DNA of 64,000 nucleotides from Paucisalibacillus algeriensis (GTDB lineage Bacteria; Bacillota; Bacilli; Bacillales; Amphibacillaceae): assembly GCF_000577245.1 (NCBI RefSeq), contig NZ_CBYO010000001.1, positions 186,001-250,000 of the forward strand, in the 5' to 3' direction. The notes below the pieces were generated by a model. That model saw nothing but the letters and a program-made list of their open reading frames with translations, ran no database searches and was not told the DNA's origin. This document shows positions 9,610-18,358 of this stretch, piece by piece. The first letter of the stretch is position 1. Each line of letters begins with the position of its first letter. The translations under genes were made by a program, and so were the position numbers.

Positions 9610-9795
9610 ATGACAGAACAAACAAAGGCAAATGAAGGCGATTTAATTGAAATTATGACTGGAGAACATAAAGGGAAAAAAGGTAAAGTTCTTGTAGTTC
9701 GAGAAAACTCTGTGATTGTGGAGATTGGCCATAATAAAGTACGCGATGAACCGATAAAGACTGTGATTAACCATAAGAATTATAAATTAGTTTAA
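9610..9795 (+). CDS. DUF2187 / KOW-like small protein
   Basis: This 61-aa protein is built around a KOW-like beta-barrel motif: GDLIEIMTGEHKGKKGKVL, then VRENSVIVEIG. Such folds occur in ribosomal L24 and NusG and usually contact RNA; the family is DUF2187 (B. subtilis YkvS-like). There is no membrane segment. The start ATG 9610 follows GAAGGAG. It is monocistronic and closed by a terminator. Its precise role is unknown. Confidence 0.8.
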   Translation: MTEQTKANEGDLIEIMTGEHKGKKGKVLVVRENSVIVEIGHNKVRDEPIKTVINHKNYKLV

Positions 9796-9806
9796 TGTTG
9801 AGTGAT

Positions 9807-9834
9807 AAGTCCACCTTATGAGGTGGGCTTTTTA
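9807..9834 (+). terminator. Terminator after DUF2187 gene
   Basis: Stem AAGTCCACCT / AGGTGGGCTT with one G-U pair, 4-nt loop and TTTTT tail. Confidence 0.85.
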
Positions 9835-9893
9835 GTTGAGGATAGTCGACTATGGGAATGAAATATCAATTCATACTACCTTTTGGTAGGAAC

Positions 9894-10002
9894 ATGCTCC
9901 CTTAAATTGAAATCATGCTCCTATTGTTTATAAGTTTGTATCTGAAAAGCTAACCTGGTGCCCAAATTATCCAATCATATGCCCAATAACAGAAACCTTA
10001 GC
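9894..10002. repeat. Degenerate array of the 21-nt repeat family (locus 1)
   Basis: ATGCTCC-like or GTGCCC-like motifs occur at 9894, 9915, 9958 and 9979, keeping spacings of 21 nt (or 43 across one decayed unit). The unit resembles the better preserved arrays at 29379-29462 and 59431-59562. It fills the gap between two convergent genes. Confidence 0.45.
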
Positions 10003-10023
10003 TTCCGTACCAAATACACTTAT

Positions 10024-10215
10024 CTACAATCCATGCTCTAAACAATACTCATCCACTAACTCTTCAATCTTATCAACAAGTGGATATTTTCCCGAAAAAG
10101 TAAAGGTAATCTCCTCCAGAAATTCACCATCATGATAAACATGAATCGCACCATTTTGTTCAATCACACTAAATTCTGGTTCAAATCGATAACCACTTCT
10201 TTCTATTGCTCCCAT
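10024..10215 (-). CDS. Small conserved hypothetical protein, YbxH-like
   Basis: This 63-aa protein begins MGAIERSGYRFEPEFSV and contains a short beta-rich segment (HVYHDGEFLEEITFTF) followed by a C-terminal helix (VDKIEELVDEYCLEHG). It resembles the small Bacillus protein YbxH by memory of that family's N-terminus. No catalytic motif, signal peptide or membrane segment is seen. AGGAGATAT precedes the ATG at 10215. The function is unknown. Confidence 0.65.
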   Translation of the reverse strand: MGAIERSGYRFEPEFSVIEQNGAIHVYHDGEFLEEITFTFSGKYPLVDKIEELVDEYCLEHGL

Positions 10216-10351
10216 TATAAAATATCTCCTCTACATATTTTTATGTTTTAGTATGCGCTTTACTTGTTTAGTTCAATTCATATGGATAAATTTGTCTTCT
10301 AAATCATATCAATGAATGGGGAGGTAGGTTCAATGACAGATAAGCGGAAAA

Positions 10352-10893
10352 ATGACCGTTAAGATGAGCAACTGGAATGTTGGGGTCGCACCACCAAAAA
10401 GTTGGGAATCAACCGTTACAAAGTCATCTCCAGCCCTTAGCAATTAAATACGCCTATGGCAGCTAAAACGAGAAAAGTTGCCGTAATACTTTCAGAGGGT
10501 TTTAATGGTCCTATAGTAAAATCGGTGCATAATTATTGGAATGCAGAAGGGTTAGTGCTAGAAATAATAAGTGAGGATCAAGGAGTTGTAGCAGGCACAA
10601 ATGGTGTACAGTTAGAAGCAACACAAAACGTTTATACGACAGACTCTGTATTATATGATGCCGTCTATATGGTGCGAGGAAGCAGTAAGGATGTGAGGTT
10701 TAATCAGAAGGTTGCACATTTCCTTGATGAGGCTTATAGCCATAAAAAAACAATTGGGGCTACTGGTGAAGGAGTACACTGGTTGCATGTTAACAAGTTT
10801 ACCAATAAACCGGGTGTTATTACTGATGATAGTACTAATTTTGCCAATCGGTTTGTTGAAGCAGTGGCACAGCATCGTCATTGGAATAGATAA
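10352..10893 (+). pseudogene. Remnant of a large-subunit catalase: linker plus C-terminal DJ-1/PfpI-like domain
   Basis: The frame from 10456 encodes TRKVAVILSEGF ... IGATGEGVHWLH, the class I glutamine-amidotransferase-like domain at the end of large (HPII-type) catalases. Upstream, another frame reads GVAPPKSWESTVTKSSPALSN and then stops, while bases 10447-10464 continue as NTPMAA in the downstream frame. SSPALS...NTP is the usual linker between catalase core and C-terminal domain, so a single frame change separates the two parts. The roughly 500-residue heme core is absent. The 145-aa frame starting at ATG 10456 has no ribosome site. I interpret it as a decayed gene, not a stand-alone DJ-1 protein. 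Confidence 0.75.
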
Positions 10894-10928
10894 TCAATTT
10901 ATAGAAATTATTAAGAAAAAATATAGAT

Positions 10929-10975
10929 AAAAAATGCTTGGTTATTTTTGTGTACCAATTAGCCAAGTGTTTTTT
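10929..10975 (+). terminator. Terminator after the catalase remnant
   Basis: AAAAATGCTTGGTTA pairs with TTAGCCAAGTGTTTTTT using G-U pairs, followed by T-rich sequence. It is probably the surviving terminator of the former catalase gene. Confidence 0.65.
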
Positions 10976-11074
10976 ATTTTTGTTCCGATAAGTATTAATT
11001 ATATATGTTGATATTAAATTAGTATTTTCACTTATACTATAAGAAGACTATACTTAATACAGGAGGCGGTGCAG

Positions 11075-11809
11075 ATGGAATACTTGATTATCTTTTTTAC
11101 AGGTATTATTTCCACTACATTAGGTACTATTGCTGGTGGGGGAGGATTAATAAGTTTACCAATGATGCTTTTATTAGGAGTTCCTATTCATTCAAGCATT
11201 GGGGCGAATAAAGTTTCCAATACGGTCAGTGCTTTTTCTAGCTTTTTTCATTTGTTAAGGCAAAAGAAAATGGCAATGAAGGAGTGCTATTGGATTATTC
11301 CAATTAGCGTTATTGGTGGTATTAGTGGAGGCCTCATTGCATCCTTAATATCAGCTGAACACCTTTATGTGATTGCAATTATTCTATTATTTTTTGCCTT
11401 GGTCACCTCAATGCTTGGGAAGCGGAATTTTACCGGAGGCAATATATTGAAGCCAACCAGAATAAGTATCCCTGGCCTTTATAGTATTGGAATTTATGAT
11501 GGATTATTCGGACCAGGACAGGGGACATTGATGCTTTACCTATTTGCATATTTAAAGGTTGATTATATTCGAGCTGTAGGCTATACAAGGTTAGCCACTT
11601 TTTCGAGTTGTATTGGTGCTGCCATGATGTACATCTCTTCAGGAGTAATTATTTGGGGATTAACATTAACACTACTCTGTGGTTCTGTAATTGGTGCGCA
11701 AATAGGGGTACGTTTAGCAGAAAAATTAAAACCGACTTATTTGAAGCCGATTTTAAGGATCGTTACTATTGCTATAATTGTGCAAGTTTTTGTGGAGAAT
11801 GTTTTGTAA
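11075..11809 (+). CDS. TauE/SafE-family sulfite/anion exporter
   Basis: This 244-aa membrane protein has about seven to eight hydrophobic helices. The repeated family signatures are visible: TTLGTIAGGGGLISLPMMLLLGVP near the N-terminus with SSIGANKVSN, and IGIYDGLFGPGQGTLMLYLFAY in the second half. The family exports sulfite, sulfoacetate or related organosulfur anions across the cytoplasmic membrane. ATG 11075 is preferred over GTG 11069 because AGGAGG ends 8 nt before it. The gene stands alone between terminators, so the substrate is not indicated by context. Confidence 0.85.
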   Translation: MEYLIIFFTGIISTTLGTIAGGGGLISLPMMLLLGVPIHSSIGANKVSNTVSAFSSFFHLLRQKKMAMKECYWIIPISVIGGISGGLIASLISAEHLYVIAIILLFFALVTSMLGKRNFTGGNILKPTRISIPGLYSIGIYDGLFGPGQGTLMLYLFAYLKVDYIRAVGYTRLATFSSCIGAAMMYISSGVIIWGLTLTLLCGSVIGAQIGVRLAEKLKPTYLKPILRIVTIAIIVQVFVENVL

Positions 11810-11813
11810 AGAT

Positions 11814-11839
11814 AAGCCAGTTCATTTGAACTGGCTTTT
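11814..11839. terminator. Bidirectional terminator between convergent genes
   Basis: Perfect 10-bp stem AAGCCAGTTC / GAACTGGCTT with loop ATTT, T tail on the plus strand. It also lies just beyond the stop of the minus-strand amidohydrolase gene. Confidence 0.85.
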
Positions 11840-11843
11840 GCAT

Positions 11844-13445
11844 TTAATCCTTTTCATAAACTACTTTTCCATCTACCATAGTAAAAATTACATTGGTAGA
11901 CATAATCTCTTCAGGGGGAACACTGAATAAATCACGGTCTAAAACAATCAAATCAGCTAGTTTTCCAATCTCCAATGTACCTAATTCTTGTTCACGGAAA
12001 GCCCCATAAGCTGGTCCAAATGTGTATGCTCTTAAGGCATCTGCTAATGTTACTTTCTCATTTTTATTCCAACAAACATCCGCATCATCAAGTCGAGTAA
12101 CTGCACGATAAATAGCCGTTAATGGATTTAATCCAACTACAGGATAATCACTACCATATACTAATGTAGCACCAGCATCCTTTAAGGTTTTCTGTAGCAT
12201 ATAGAAATTCATGCGTTCCTCTCCAATTAAATTTTGGAAGACCTCATAGGAGGAGCCGTTTATATGTTCTGGTTGGATGGAGGCTAATACTCCTAATTCC
12301 CCAAACCGTGGAATATCTTCTTCTTTAATCATTTCGATATGTTCAATAGCGTGTCTTGCATCTCGTTTTCCATTTTGTTGTTGTGCTTCTTGAAAAGTAT
12401 CCAATGCTAATTTAACCGCTTTATCCCCGATACAATGGAAACGAACACGGAAATTTTCCTTGTCTGCTTCAACTGTCCATTTTTTAATTAAATCTTCAGG
12501 AAAAACAGTTCCTCCAAAAGTCTCTGGTTTATTAGTATATGGTTCCTCCAAATACGCAGTATAGCTAGTAATTACGCCATCAATGAATTGCTTGAAACCA
12601 GTAAACTGAACCATATTGGAATGATACATGTCTCGAAGTCTTTTTGCTTCAGATATATCTCCATTTAATGGAGCAACAAAATGAACCCGCGCAGTTAGTT
12701 TTCTTTTTTCTTCAAAATCTGCATAAATAGTAGCTTCCTCTGTGCTCATTTCGGGTAATCTTAGTAAATCGTGAACAGAGGTGACACCATATTGTGCAGC
12801 TTCTTGCAAAAACTGTTCTAATAGCTGTTCTTTATGTCTTGTATCCATTGGCATAGCTCTTGTTACTATCCCGACTGCATGTTCTAATAATAGACCAGTG
12901 GGTTCACCATTCTCATCTATGACTACCTCCCCAAATTCGGGATTAAGGGTTTGTCCATTAATCCCTGCCAACTCCAACATGGTAGAGTTTACCCAAACAC
13001 TATGGAATTCAGCTTGATAGAGTATTACTGGACGATTTGACACTGCTTCGTCTAAATAACGTTTATGCACAATTCCATTGTCCAGCCAAGCATTGTTATC
13101 CCATCCACTTCCAATAATAATGGGGAGGTCTGGGTTCTCTAATGCATATTTGCCTACGAGATTGGCAGCTTCTAACGCCGAAGTTGCAGCTTGAAGCTGA
13201 ACACTATTCGTTAACATGCTACCTAATAATAAATGAATATGAAAGTCATGAAATCCGGGCATGATAAGTTTATCACCAAAATCATGTAGCTTGGTTTTTT
13301 CTGAGATATAATGATTTATTTCCTCTTTTTCAATCACGTTTATTATTCTATTTTGACGAATTAATATAGCTGCTGGTACCGGTTGGTCAGTAGTTCCTGT
13401 AAACACTTTATTTCCAGTGATTACGATATCAGATGATAAGGACAT
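11844..13445 (-). CDS. Amidohydrolase family protein, YtcJ-like
   Basis: This 533-aa protein belongs to the amidohydrolase-3 / YtcJ group of metal-dependent hydrolases. Visible metal and active-site elements are PGFHDFHIHLL (HxH), HCIGDKA, RHAIEHIEM and VYGSDYPVVGLNPL. The C-terminus LGTLEIGKLADLIVLDRDLF is the usual beta-sandwich closure of the fold. Length agrees with B. subtilis YtcJ (about 530 aa). AAGGAGAAAGATCCC precedes ATG 13445. The substrate (an N-substituted amide or cyclic imide) is unknown, and it is monocistronic. Confidence 0.85.
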   Translation of the reverse strand: MSLSSDIVITGNKVFTGTTDQPVPAAILIRQNRIINVIEKEEINHYISEKTKLHDFGDKLIMPGFHDFHIHLLLGSMLTNSVQLQAATSALEAANLVGKYALENPDLPIIIGSGWDNNAWLDNGIVHKRYLDEAVSNRPVILYQAEFHSVWVNSTMLELAGINGQTLNPEFGEVVIDENGEPTGLLLEHAVGIVTRAMPMDTRHKEQLLEQFLQEAAQYGVTSVHDLLRLPEMSTEEATIYADFEEKRKLTARVHFVAPLNGDISEAKRLRDMYHSNMVQFTGFKQFIDGVITSYTAYLEEPYTNKPETFGGTVFPEDLIKKWTVEADKENFRVRFHCIGDKAVKLALDTFQEAQQQNGKRDARHAIEHIEMIKEEDIPRFGELGVLASIQPEHINGSSYEVFQNLIGEERMNFYMLQKTLKDAGATLVYGSDYPVVGLNPLTAIYRAVTRLDDADVCWNKNEKVTLADALRAYTFGPAYGAFREQELGTLEIGKLADLIVLDRDLFSVPPEEIMSTNVIFTMVDGKVVYEKD

Positions 13446-13540
13446 GGGATCTTTCTCCTTTTAATAGGTATCATATTTAGTATTATATTCTAGTATATAT
13501 TAGATTCATGAACATTTAAAAGATGAAATCCATTCTAAAT

Positions 13541-13583
13541 GAAAATGATTATCATTGACTATTAGGCTAATACACCATACACT
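13541..13583 (+). promoter_or_regulatory. Fur-controlled promoter for siderophore ATPase gene
   Basis: Bases 13541-13559 match 16 of 19 positions of the Fur box and contain the palindrome AATGATTATCATT. The box overlaps a -35 TTGACT (13555-13560). A 17-bp spacer leads to -10 TACACT (13578-13583). Repression by Fe-Fur through blockage of the -35 region is the expected mode. Confidence 0.85.
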
Positions 13584-13667
13584 TAGGTTATGATTAATAA
13601 GAAAAAGCTATATAATATATAGATGTAATAAAAGATTACGCAAGCAGGATGTAGAGGAGCGAATCCA

Positions 13668-14495
13668 ATGCAGACATTATCGACAAAGGACTTATCGATC
13701 AGTTATGGGGATAAGCTTATCATAGATGACTTAAATATAACGATTCCAAAGGGGAAAATCACTGTTCTAATCGGTGCAAACGGTTGTGGGAAATCTACAC
13801 TATTAAGGTCAATGGCACGTCTGTTAAAACCGAAAAATGGTGGCGTTGTGCTAGATGGCCAAGATATTGCCAAAATGAAAACGAAAGAAGTGGCGAAAAA
13901 GCTTTCCATATTACCACAAACACCTATATCACCTGAAGGTATTACTGTTTTAGATCTCGTGAAACAAGGAAGGCATCCACATAGAGGTATTATTAAGAAA
14001 TGGACCAATGAAGATGAAGAGGCAGTACATGAGGCACTTGAATTAACCAATATGATTGATTTAAAAGACCAGAGCGTAGACTCTCTATCTGGTGGTCAAA
14101 GGCAACGTGCTTGGATAGCGATGACATTGGCACAACAGACTGAAATTATGTTGTTAGACGAACCAACCACATATTTGGATATGACCCATCAAATTGATGT
14201 ACTAGACTTATTATATAATTTAAATGAAAAAGATGGGCGCACCATTGTTATGGTCCTGCACGATTTAAACCTAGCATGTCGTTATGCACATCATATAATT
14301 GCGATTAAAGATAAAAAGGTGAGTTCTCAAGGGAAACCCGAAGAGATTGTTACCTGTCATTTAGTGGAAGAAGTTTTTAGATTAAAATGTGATGTTGTAT
14401 TTGATCCTATTTATGGTACACCAATGTGTATTCCACATGGAAATGGACGCCAAATACTCCCAGCAATCTCCAACATTAAAAGAAATAATAGTTAA
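13668..14495 (+). CDS. Iron-siderophore ABC transporter ATP-binding protein
   Basis: This 275-aa ATPase powers import of a ferric siderophore (FecE/FhuC family; close in role to B. subtilis YusV). It shows Walker A GANGCGKS (residues 36-43), signature LSGGQRQRAW, Walker B IMLLDEPTTYLD and a switch His in MVLHDLN. A strong Fur box covers its promoter, and the receptor and permease genes follow. A terminator hairpin begins at its stop codon, so ATPase messenger is partly uncoupled from the genes downstream. GTAGAGGAG precedes ATG 13668. Confidence 0.92.
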   Translation: MQTLSTKDLSISYGDKLIIDDLNITIPKGKITVLIGANGCGKSTLLRSMARLLKPKNGGVVLDGQDIAKMKTKEVAKKLSILPQTPISPEGITVLDLVKQGRHPHRGIIKKWTNEDEEAVHEALELTNMIDLKDQSVDSLSGGQRQRAWIAMTLAQQTEIMLLDEPTTYLDMTHQIDVLDLLYNLNEKDGRTIVMVLHDLNLACRYAHHIIAIKDKKVSSQGKPEEIVTCHLVEEVFRLKCDVVFDPIYGTPMCIPHGNGRQILPAISNIKRNNS

Positions 14496-14517
14496 ACCAT
14501 CCATTGATGGTTTTTTT
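14494..14517 (+). terminator. Intra-locus terminator between ATPase and nitroreductase genes
   Basis: Stem AAACCATC / GATGGTTT, immediately at the ATPase stop, with a run of seven T. It would limit read-through, making the next promoter important. Confidence 0.75.
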
Positions 14518-14542
14518 ATTTCGAGGAATAATAAGAATATAA

Positions 14543-14598
14543 TTGACAAATACAAAATACCAATTATAATAAAGCGTGTGATAATGAGAATCATTTTC
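14543..14598 (+). promoter_or_regulatory. Second Fur-controlled promoter, for nitroreductase-receptor-permease genes
   Basis: TTGACA (14543-14548) and TATAAT (14565-14570) with a 16-bp spacer form a consensus promoter. A Fur box at 14580-14598 (16 of 19 matches) lies around the expected transcript start. This gives independent but parallel iron control of the distal genes. Confidence 0.85.
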
Positions 14599-14613
14599 AA
14601 TTAATGGGCGGTG

Positions 14614-15222
14614 ATGATAATCGACGTAAGAAAGGTAATACGTGAGAGGCGTACGATTTTAGATTATAAACCAGAAAAAGTTGGCCAGGAATTACTGTTA
14701 GAGATTATGAATGGTGCTGCTTATGCACCGAATCATTATATGAAGCAACCTTGGAAAATAAGAATTTACGAGGATGATGCAAGATCATCCTTTGGAGAAA
14801 AGATAGTCGATAGTTACATAAGATTAGGATACTTGAAAACATTAAGTGCTGATAAGCTTCAACAAGCACGGCTTGCGTATGATAGATTTTTCAAATCAGT
14901 TCCGCATCACATTCTATTTTACATAGAAAAAGAAGACAATGGATATTTGGACGATGAAAATTTTGCTGCTGTATGTGCATATATCCAGAACCTTCAATTA
15001 CTTGCTTGGGAAAAGGGAATAGGGAGTATGTGGACAGCGAAAGAAACGCTTCGTGATAAGATTTTTATACGTGATATCGGACTTTCGCCTGAAAAACATA
15101 AATTGGTAGCAGTCGTACAGATTGGTTATCCAAATAAAGTGCCAAAAGGAAAAGAAAGAACTCCAATTGAACATAAAATCGAATGGGTAAAATCAGACTT
15201 AAAGGTGGAGGAGCGTGTGTGA
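14614..15222 (+). CDS. Nitroreductase-family flavoprotein in siderophore locus
   Basis: The 202-aa protein has the nitroreductase layout: N-terminal VIRERRTILDYKPE for FMN phosphate binding, AAYAPNHYMKQPWKIRIY, and IGSMWTAKE plus VAVVQIGYPNK toward the end. In Bacillus a similar gene (yfhC) lies beside siderophore permease genes and is Fur-controlled; a role in reducing ferric iron or processing the ligand is inferred, not shown. GGCGGTG overlaps the start region, where GTG 14611 and ATG 14614 are both possible. The stop overlaps the next ATG by one base (TGATG). Confidence 0.8.
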   Translation: MIIDVRKVIRERRTILDYKPEKVGQELLLEIMNGAAYAPNHYMKQPWKIRIYEDDARSSFGEKIVDSYIRLGYLKTLSADKLQQARLAYDRFFKSVPHHILFYIEKEDNGYLDDENFAAVCAYIQNLQLLAWEKGIGSMWTAKETLRDKIFIRDIGLSPEKHKLVAVVQIGYPNKVPKGKERTPIEHKIEWVKSDLKVEERV

Positions 15223-16226
15223 TGAAAAAATTAGTAATGTTTTTAGGATTAGTTTTAGTCGTGTTGTTAGGAGCTTGTGGTTCTACCAATGATTCAAAAG
15301 ATAACGAGTCCAGTGAAAAAGATACGGATTCAAATATGGAAGAAAGAACTATAACAATAGAAGACGCTTATGGAGAACAAACAATTGATGGTACTCCTGA
15401 ACGTATCGTTGTTTTAGAATGGTCATTTGCGGAACATTTACTTGCACTTGGGATTCAACCAGTTGGTGTTGCTGATTTAGATGGATTTCATCAATGGGTA
15501 AATATTGAAAAAGAATTTGACGATTCTGTAGTAGATGTGGGTACTCGTCAAGAACCAAACTTAGAAGCGATATCCAGATTGAATCCAGATTTAATTATTG
15601 CAGTGGATTTTCGCCATGAACAATTTATTGACAGTCTAGAAGATATAGCACCTGTTGTCACTTTTTCTCCATATGGGGAAGAAGCAGTTAAAGATCATTA
15701 TGCAAATATGATTAATGAGTTTAATACGGTAGCTAAGATTGTGGATAACGAGCTCGAGGCAAAAGAAGTACTAACTGATTTAGAAAGCTTTACAGAAGAA
15801 CAGAAACAACGTGTGACTGATGCCAATATTGAAAGTTCAACCTATCTTGCAACCCAAGCATACTCATCTCAAAACACGCCAGTTATTCGACTGTTTACTG
15901 ATAACTCAATGGTTGCAAAAATTATGGGCAATTTAGGATTTGAAAATGCTTACCAATCTGATAAAGCTGAAATATATGGCTACAGTGAAGTAACAGTTGA
16001 AACACTGCAAAACTTCCAAGATAAAAATCCTCAGTTCCTTTATATTGTTCAGGAAGAAGATAATATCTTTGAGAATCAGTTAAAGGGTAATCCTGTTTGG
16101 GAGAAATTGAGCTTTGTGCAAAATGATAATATGCATGCATTACCTGGTGATACATGGACATTTGGTGGTGTACTATCAGCAAAAGTTTTAACCGAGCAAC
16201 TTGTTAATGCTATGGTAAAAGAGTGA
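15222..16226 (+). CDS. Iron-siderophore substrate-binding lipoprotein
   Basis: This 334-aa receptor delivers ferric siderophore to the permease at the outer face of the membrane. The signal peptide MKKLVMFLGLVLVVLLG ends in lipobox LGAC, giving a lipid-anchored Cys19. FecB/FhuD family features follow: TIDGTPERIVVLEWSFAEHL, GTRQEPNLEAISRLNPDLII and a long linking helix. The ATG at 15222 follows GGTGGAGGAG; the longer upstream frame is excluded by the signal sequence. It is coupled to the nitroreductase gene and 5 bp from the permease gene. Confidence 0.9.
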   Translation: MKKLVMFLGLVLVVLLGACGSTNDSKDNESSEKDTDSNMEERTITIEDAYGEQTIDGTPERIVVLEWSFAEHLLALGIQPVGVADLDGFHQWVNIEKEFDDSVVDVGTRQEPNLEAISRLNPDLIIAVDFRHEQFIDSLEDIAPVVTFSPYGEEAVKDHYANMINEFNTVAKIVDNELEAKEVLTDLESFTEEQKQRVTDANIESSTYLATQAYSSQNTPVIRLFTDNSMVAKIMGNLGFENAYQSDKAEIYGYSEVTVETLQNFQDKNPQFLYIVQEEDNIFENQLKGNPVWEKLSFVQNDNMHALPGDTWTFGGVLSAKVLTEQLVNAMVKE

Positions 16227-16231
16227 TTTGA

Positions 16232-18259
16232 ATGAATATATCTGTTCAAAAATTAATAAAAGCGGTTCTTACCTTTGGTGGTGGAACCGCCCTTTTATGT
16301 ATATTAACGTTTATTCATCTTAATCAGGGGAGTGTTGCTATTCCGCTAGGTACTATTATGGACGCAATTTTCCAACCAGAGGATAACTTAGCACATTATA
16401 CTGTAAGAGGCTTGAGACTTCCACGTGCGGTAATAGGTATTGTTGCTGGAGGAGCTTTAGCTGTAGCTGGAGTTATCCTCCAAACTGTTACACGAAATCC
16501 TTTAGCATCCGCAAGTACATTAGGAATTCATTCTGGTACATATTTTGCGGTTGTACTTGCTACAGTATTCTTCCCGGCCTCCTTAATGGGGAATGGGATT
16601 AGTATTGCTTTTTTAGGTGGAATCATTACTTTTTTTATTGTATACATCTTATCTGGTGGTAATAAAGCGACACCAGTACGTATGGTCCTAGCAGGAATGA
16701 TAGTTTCTCTTTTATTTTCATCTTTAACTAGTGTACTTCAAATCTTTTATGAAAATGAAACTGCGGGACTATTCTTATGGGGGTCTGGTACACTTGTTCA
16801 AAATGATTGGTCTGGTGTCCAGTTTTCACTTCCGATTGTTTTGGTTGGGTTAGTTTTACTCCTATTAATGACAAATCAATTAAATACGCTGTCACTAGGC
16901 GATGATGTTGCAACTGCTTTAGGGCAAAAGGTAGCTTTTGTTAAGATTACCTCGGTTACTTTAGCTGTATTATTAACTGCTGTAACGGTTAGTGTAGTTG
17001 GTCCAATTGGGTTTGTTGGTTTAGTGGCACCACATATTATTAAGCTAATTGGTTATCGAAAGCATTTGCCATTATTAATTGCCTCATTTATTTGGGGTGG
17101 AAATGTTTTGTTGTTTGCAGATGTCTTAGCTCGGATAATAGATCCTTCCTTCTCAGAACTTCCAGTCGGTTCCATTACCGCACTTATTGGAGCACCTTGG
17201 CTAATTTATTTGGTGCTTAAAATGAATAAGACGAAATATGGAGAAGAGAATACATCCGTAATTGCAGGGAAAAGTGCATCAAAATATTCATTGCCTACTG
17301 TTCTAACTGTTTTAGGGGTTTCCATATTGATGGTACTAGGAATAAGTTTGGCATCTGGAAACTATGGGTTTGAGCCCATTCTGACATGGCAGGCTTTTTT
17401 CGGAGATGGAAATGAATTTATGCAGAATTTGGTATTAGAAATTCGGTTGCCTAGAGCATTAGTAGCTTTGCTTGCGGGGATGGCCTTGGCAGTAAGTGGT
17501 TTAATTTTTCAAGGAGTGTTACGTAATCCACTGGCAGATCCTTCAGTGATTGGGATTACTTCTGGTGCTGGTGTTGGTGCTTTACTCACGATGTTTGTGG
17601 TTGGGGTATCTGCAGTTTGGATTCCGGTAGGGGCAATCATTGGGGCATTTTTATTTTTTATCCTTATCATGATATTAGCTATACGAGCTAAGTTTCAGCC
17701 AACTATTCTTGCACTACTAGGTATTGGGATTTCAGCTCTTGGTTCAGCAATTATACAAATTTTAGTTGTACAATCAGATTTAGCCGTAGCATCAGCTTTA
17801 ACTTGGCTTTCGGGTTCTACATATGCTAGAGGCTGGGCGGAGTTCTTCCAATTATTAATTTGGCCGATTGTGATTCTATTTCCAATTCTGCTATATCGTC
17901 TAAGAGGAATGGATATATTAGCATTTGGGGATGATACGGCGAAAGGATTAGGTGTAAACGTGATGTCTACCCGTTTCGAGTTAGCATTTTATGCAACTGT
18001 TTTGGCTGCATTTAGTGTTGCGGCAGTGGGGACAATTGGTTTTGTGGGATTAATTGCTCCGCATTTCTCTCGATTATTAATGGGTCCTACCAGTCAGCGT
18101 TTATTGCCTGTAACAGCATTAATTGGTGGCATGGTATTAGTAACTGCAGATTTATTTAGTCGTACGGTATTAGCGCCAAATGAAATTCCTTCAGGGATAT
18201 TGGTTGCAATCATAGGGGCACCTTACTTTCTATGGTTGATGAAGCAGCGAGCAATGTGA
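16232..18259 (+). CDS. Fused FhuB-type iron-siderophore permease
   Basis: At 675 aa this is two FecCD permease units in one chain, like E. coli FhuB, whereas most Bacillus siderophore systems use two separate genes. Each half carries the family signatures: RLPRAVIGIVAGGALAVAGV and RLPRALVALLAGMALAVSG, TRNPLAS and LRNPLADP, and PIGFVGLVAPH and TIGFVGLIAPH for ATPase coupling. About 18-20 hydrophobic helices are expected. The start ATG lies 5 bp after the receptor gene with only a weak ribosome site, so coupling is likely. Confidence 0.92.
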   Translation: MNISVQKLIKAVLTFGGGTALLCILTFIHLNQGSVAIPLGTIMDAIFQPEDNLAHYTVRGLRLPRAVIGIVAGGALAVAGVILQTVTRNPLASASTLGIHSGTYFAVVLATVFFPASLMGNGISIAFLGGIITFFIVYILSGGNKATPVRMVLAGMIVSLLFSSLTSVLQIFYENETAGLFLWGSGTLVQNDWSGVQFSLPIVLVGLVLLLLMTNQLNTLSLGDDVATALGQKVAFVKITSVTLAVLLTAVTVSVVGPIGFVGLVAPHIIKLIGYRKHLPLLIASFIWGGNVLLFADVLARIIDPSFSELPVGSITALIGAPWLIYLVLKMNKTKYGEENTSVIAGKSASKYSLPTVLTVLGVSILMVLGISLASGNYGFEPILTWQAFFGDGNEFMQNLVLEIRLPRALVALLAGMALAVSGLIFQGVLRNPLADPSVIGITSGAGVGALLTMFVVGVSAVWIPVGAIIGAFLFFILIMILAIRAKFQPTILALLGIGISALGSAIIQILVVQSDLAVASALTWLSGSTYARGWAEFFQLLIWPIVILFPILLYRLRGMDILAFGDDTAKGLGVNVMSTRFELAFYATVLAAFSVAAVGTIGFVGLIAPHFSRLLMGPTSQRLLPVTALIGGMVLVTADLFSRTVLAPNEIPSGILVAIIGAPYFLWLMKQRAM

Positions 18260-18305
18260 AAAAGGACTCAGGCGTTAAATACCAAAATAATTAGATTAAA
18301 TCGAT

Positions 18306-18358
18306 AAAGTGCCAGGTACCACGAACAATTTGTCATTAGGGTGCCTGGCACTTTTCTA
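18306..18358 (+). terminator. Terminator formed by dispersed element copy 2
   Basis: AAAGTGCCAGGTACC pairs with GGTGCCTGGCACTTT (one G-U pair) around a 19-nt loop, followed by TTCTATT. It closes the siderophore locus and belongs to the GTGCC(A/T)GGCAC repeat family listed at 5463. Confidence 0.75.

Noticed and set aside
10456-10893. Independent DJ-1/PfpI family protein
   Set aside because: The upstream linker in another frame (SSPALS, then NTP) shows that this is the end of a broken catalase gene.
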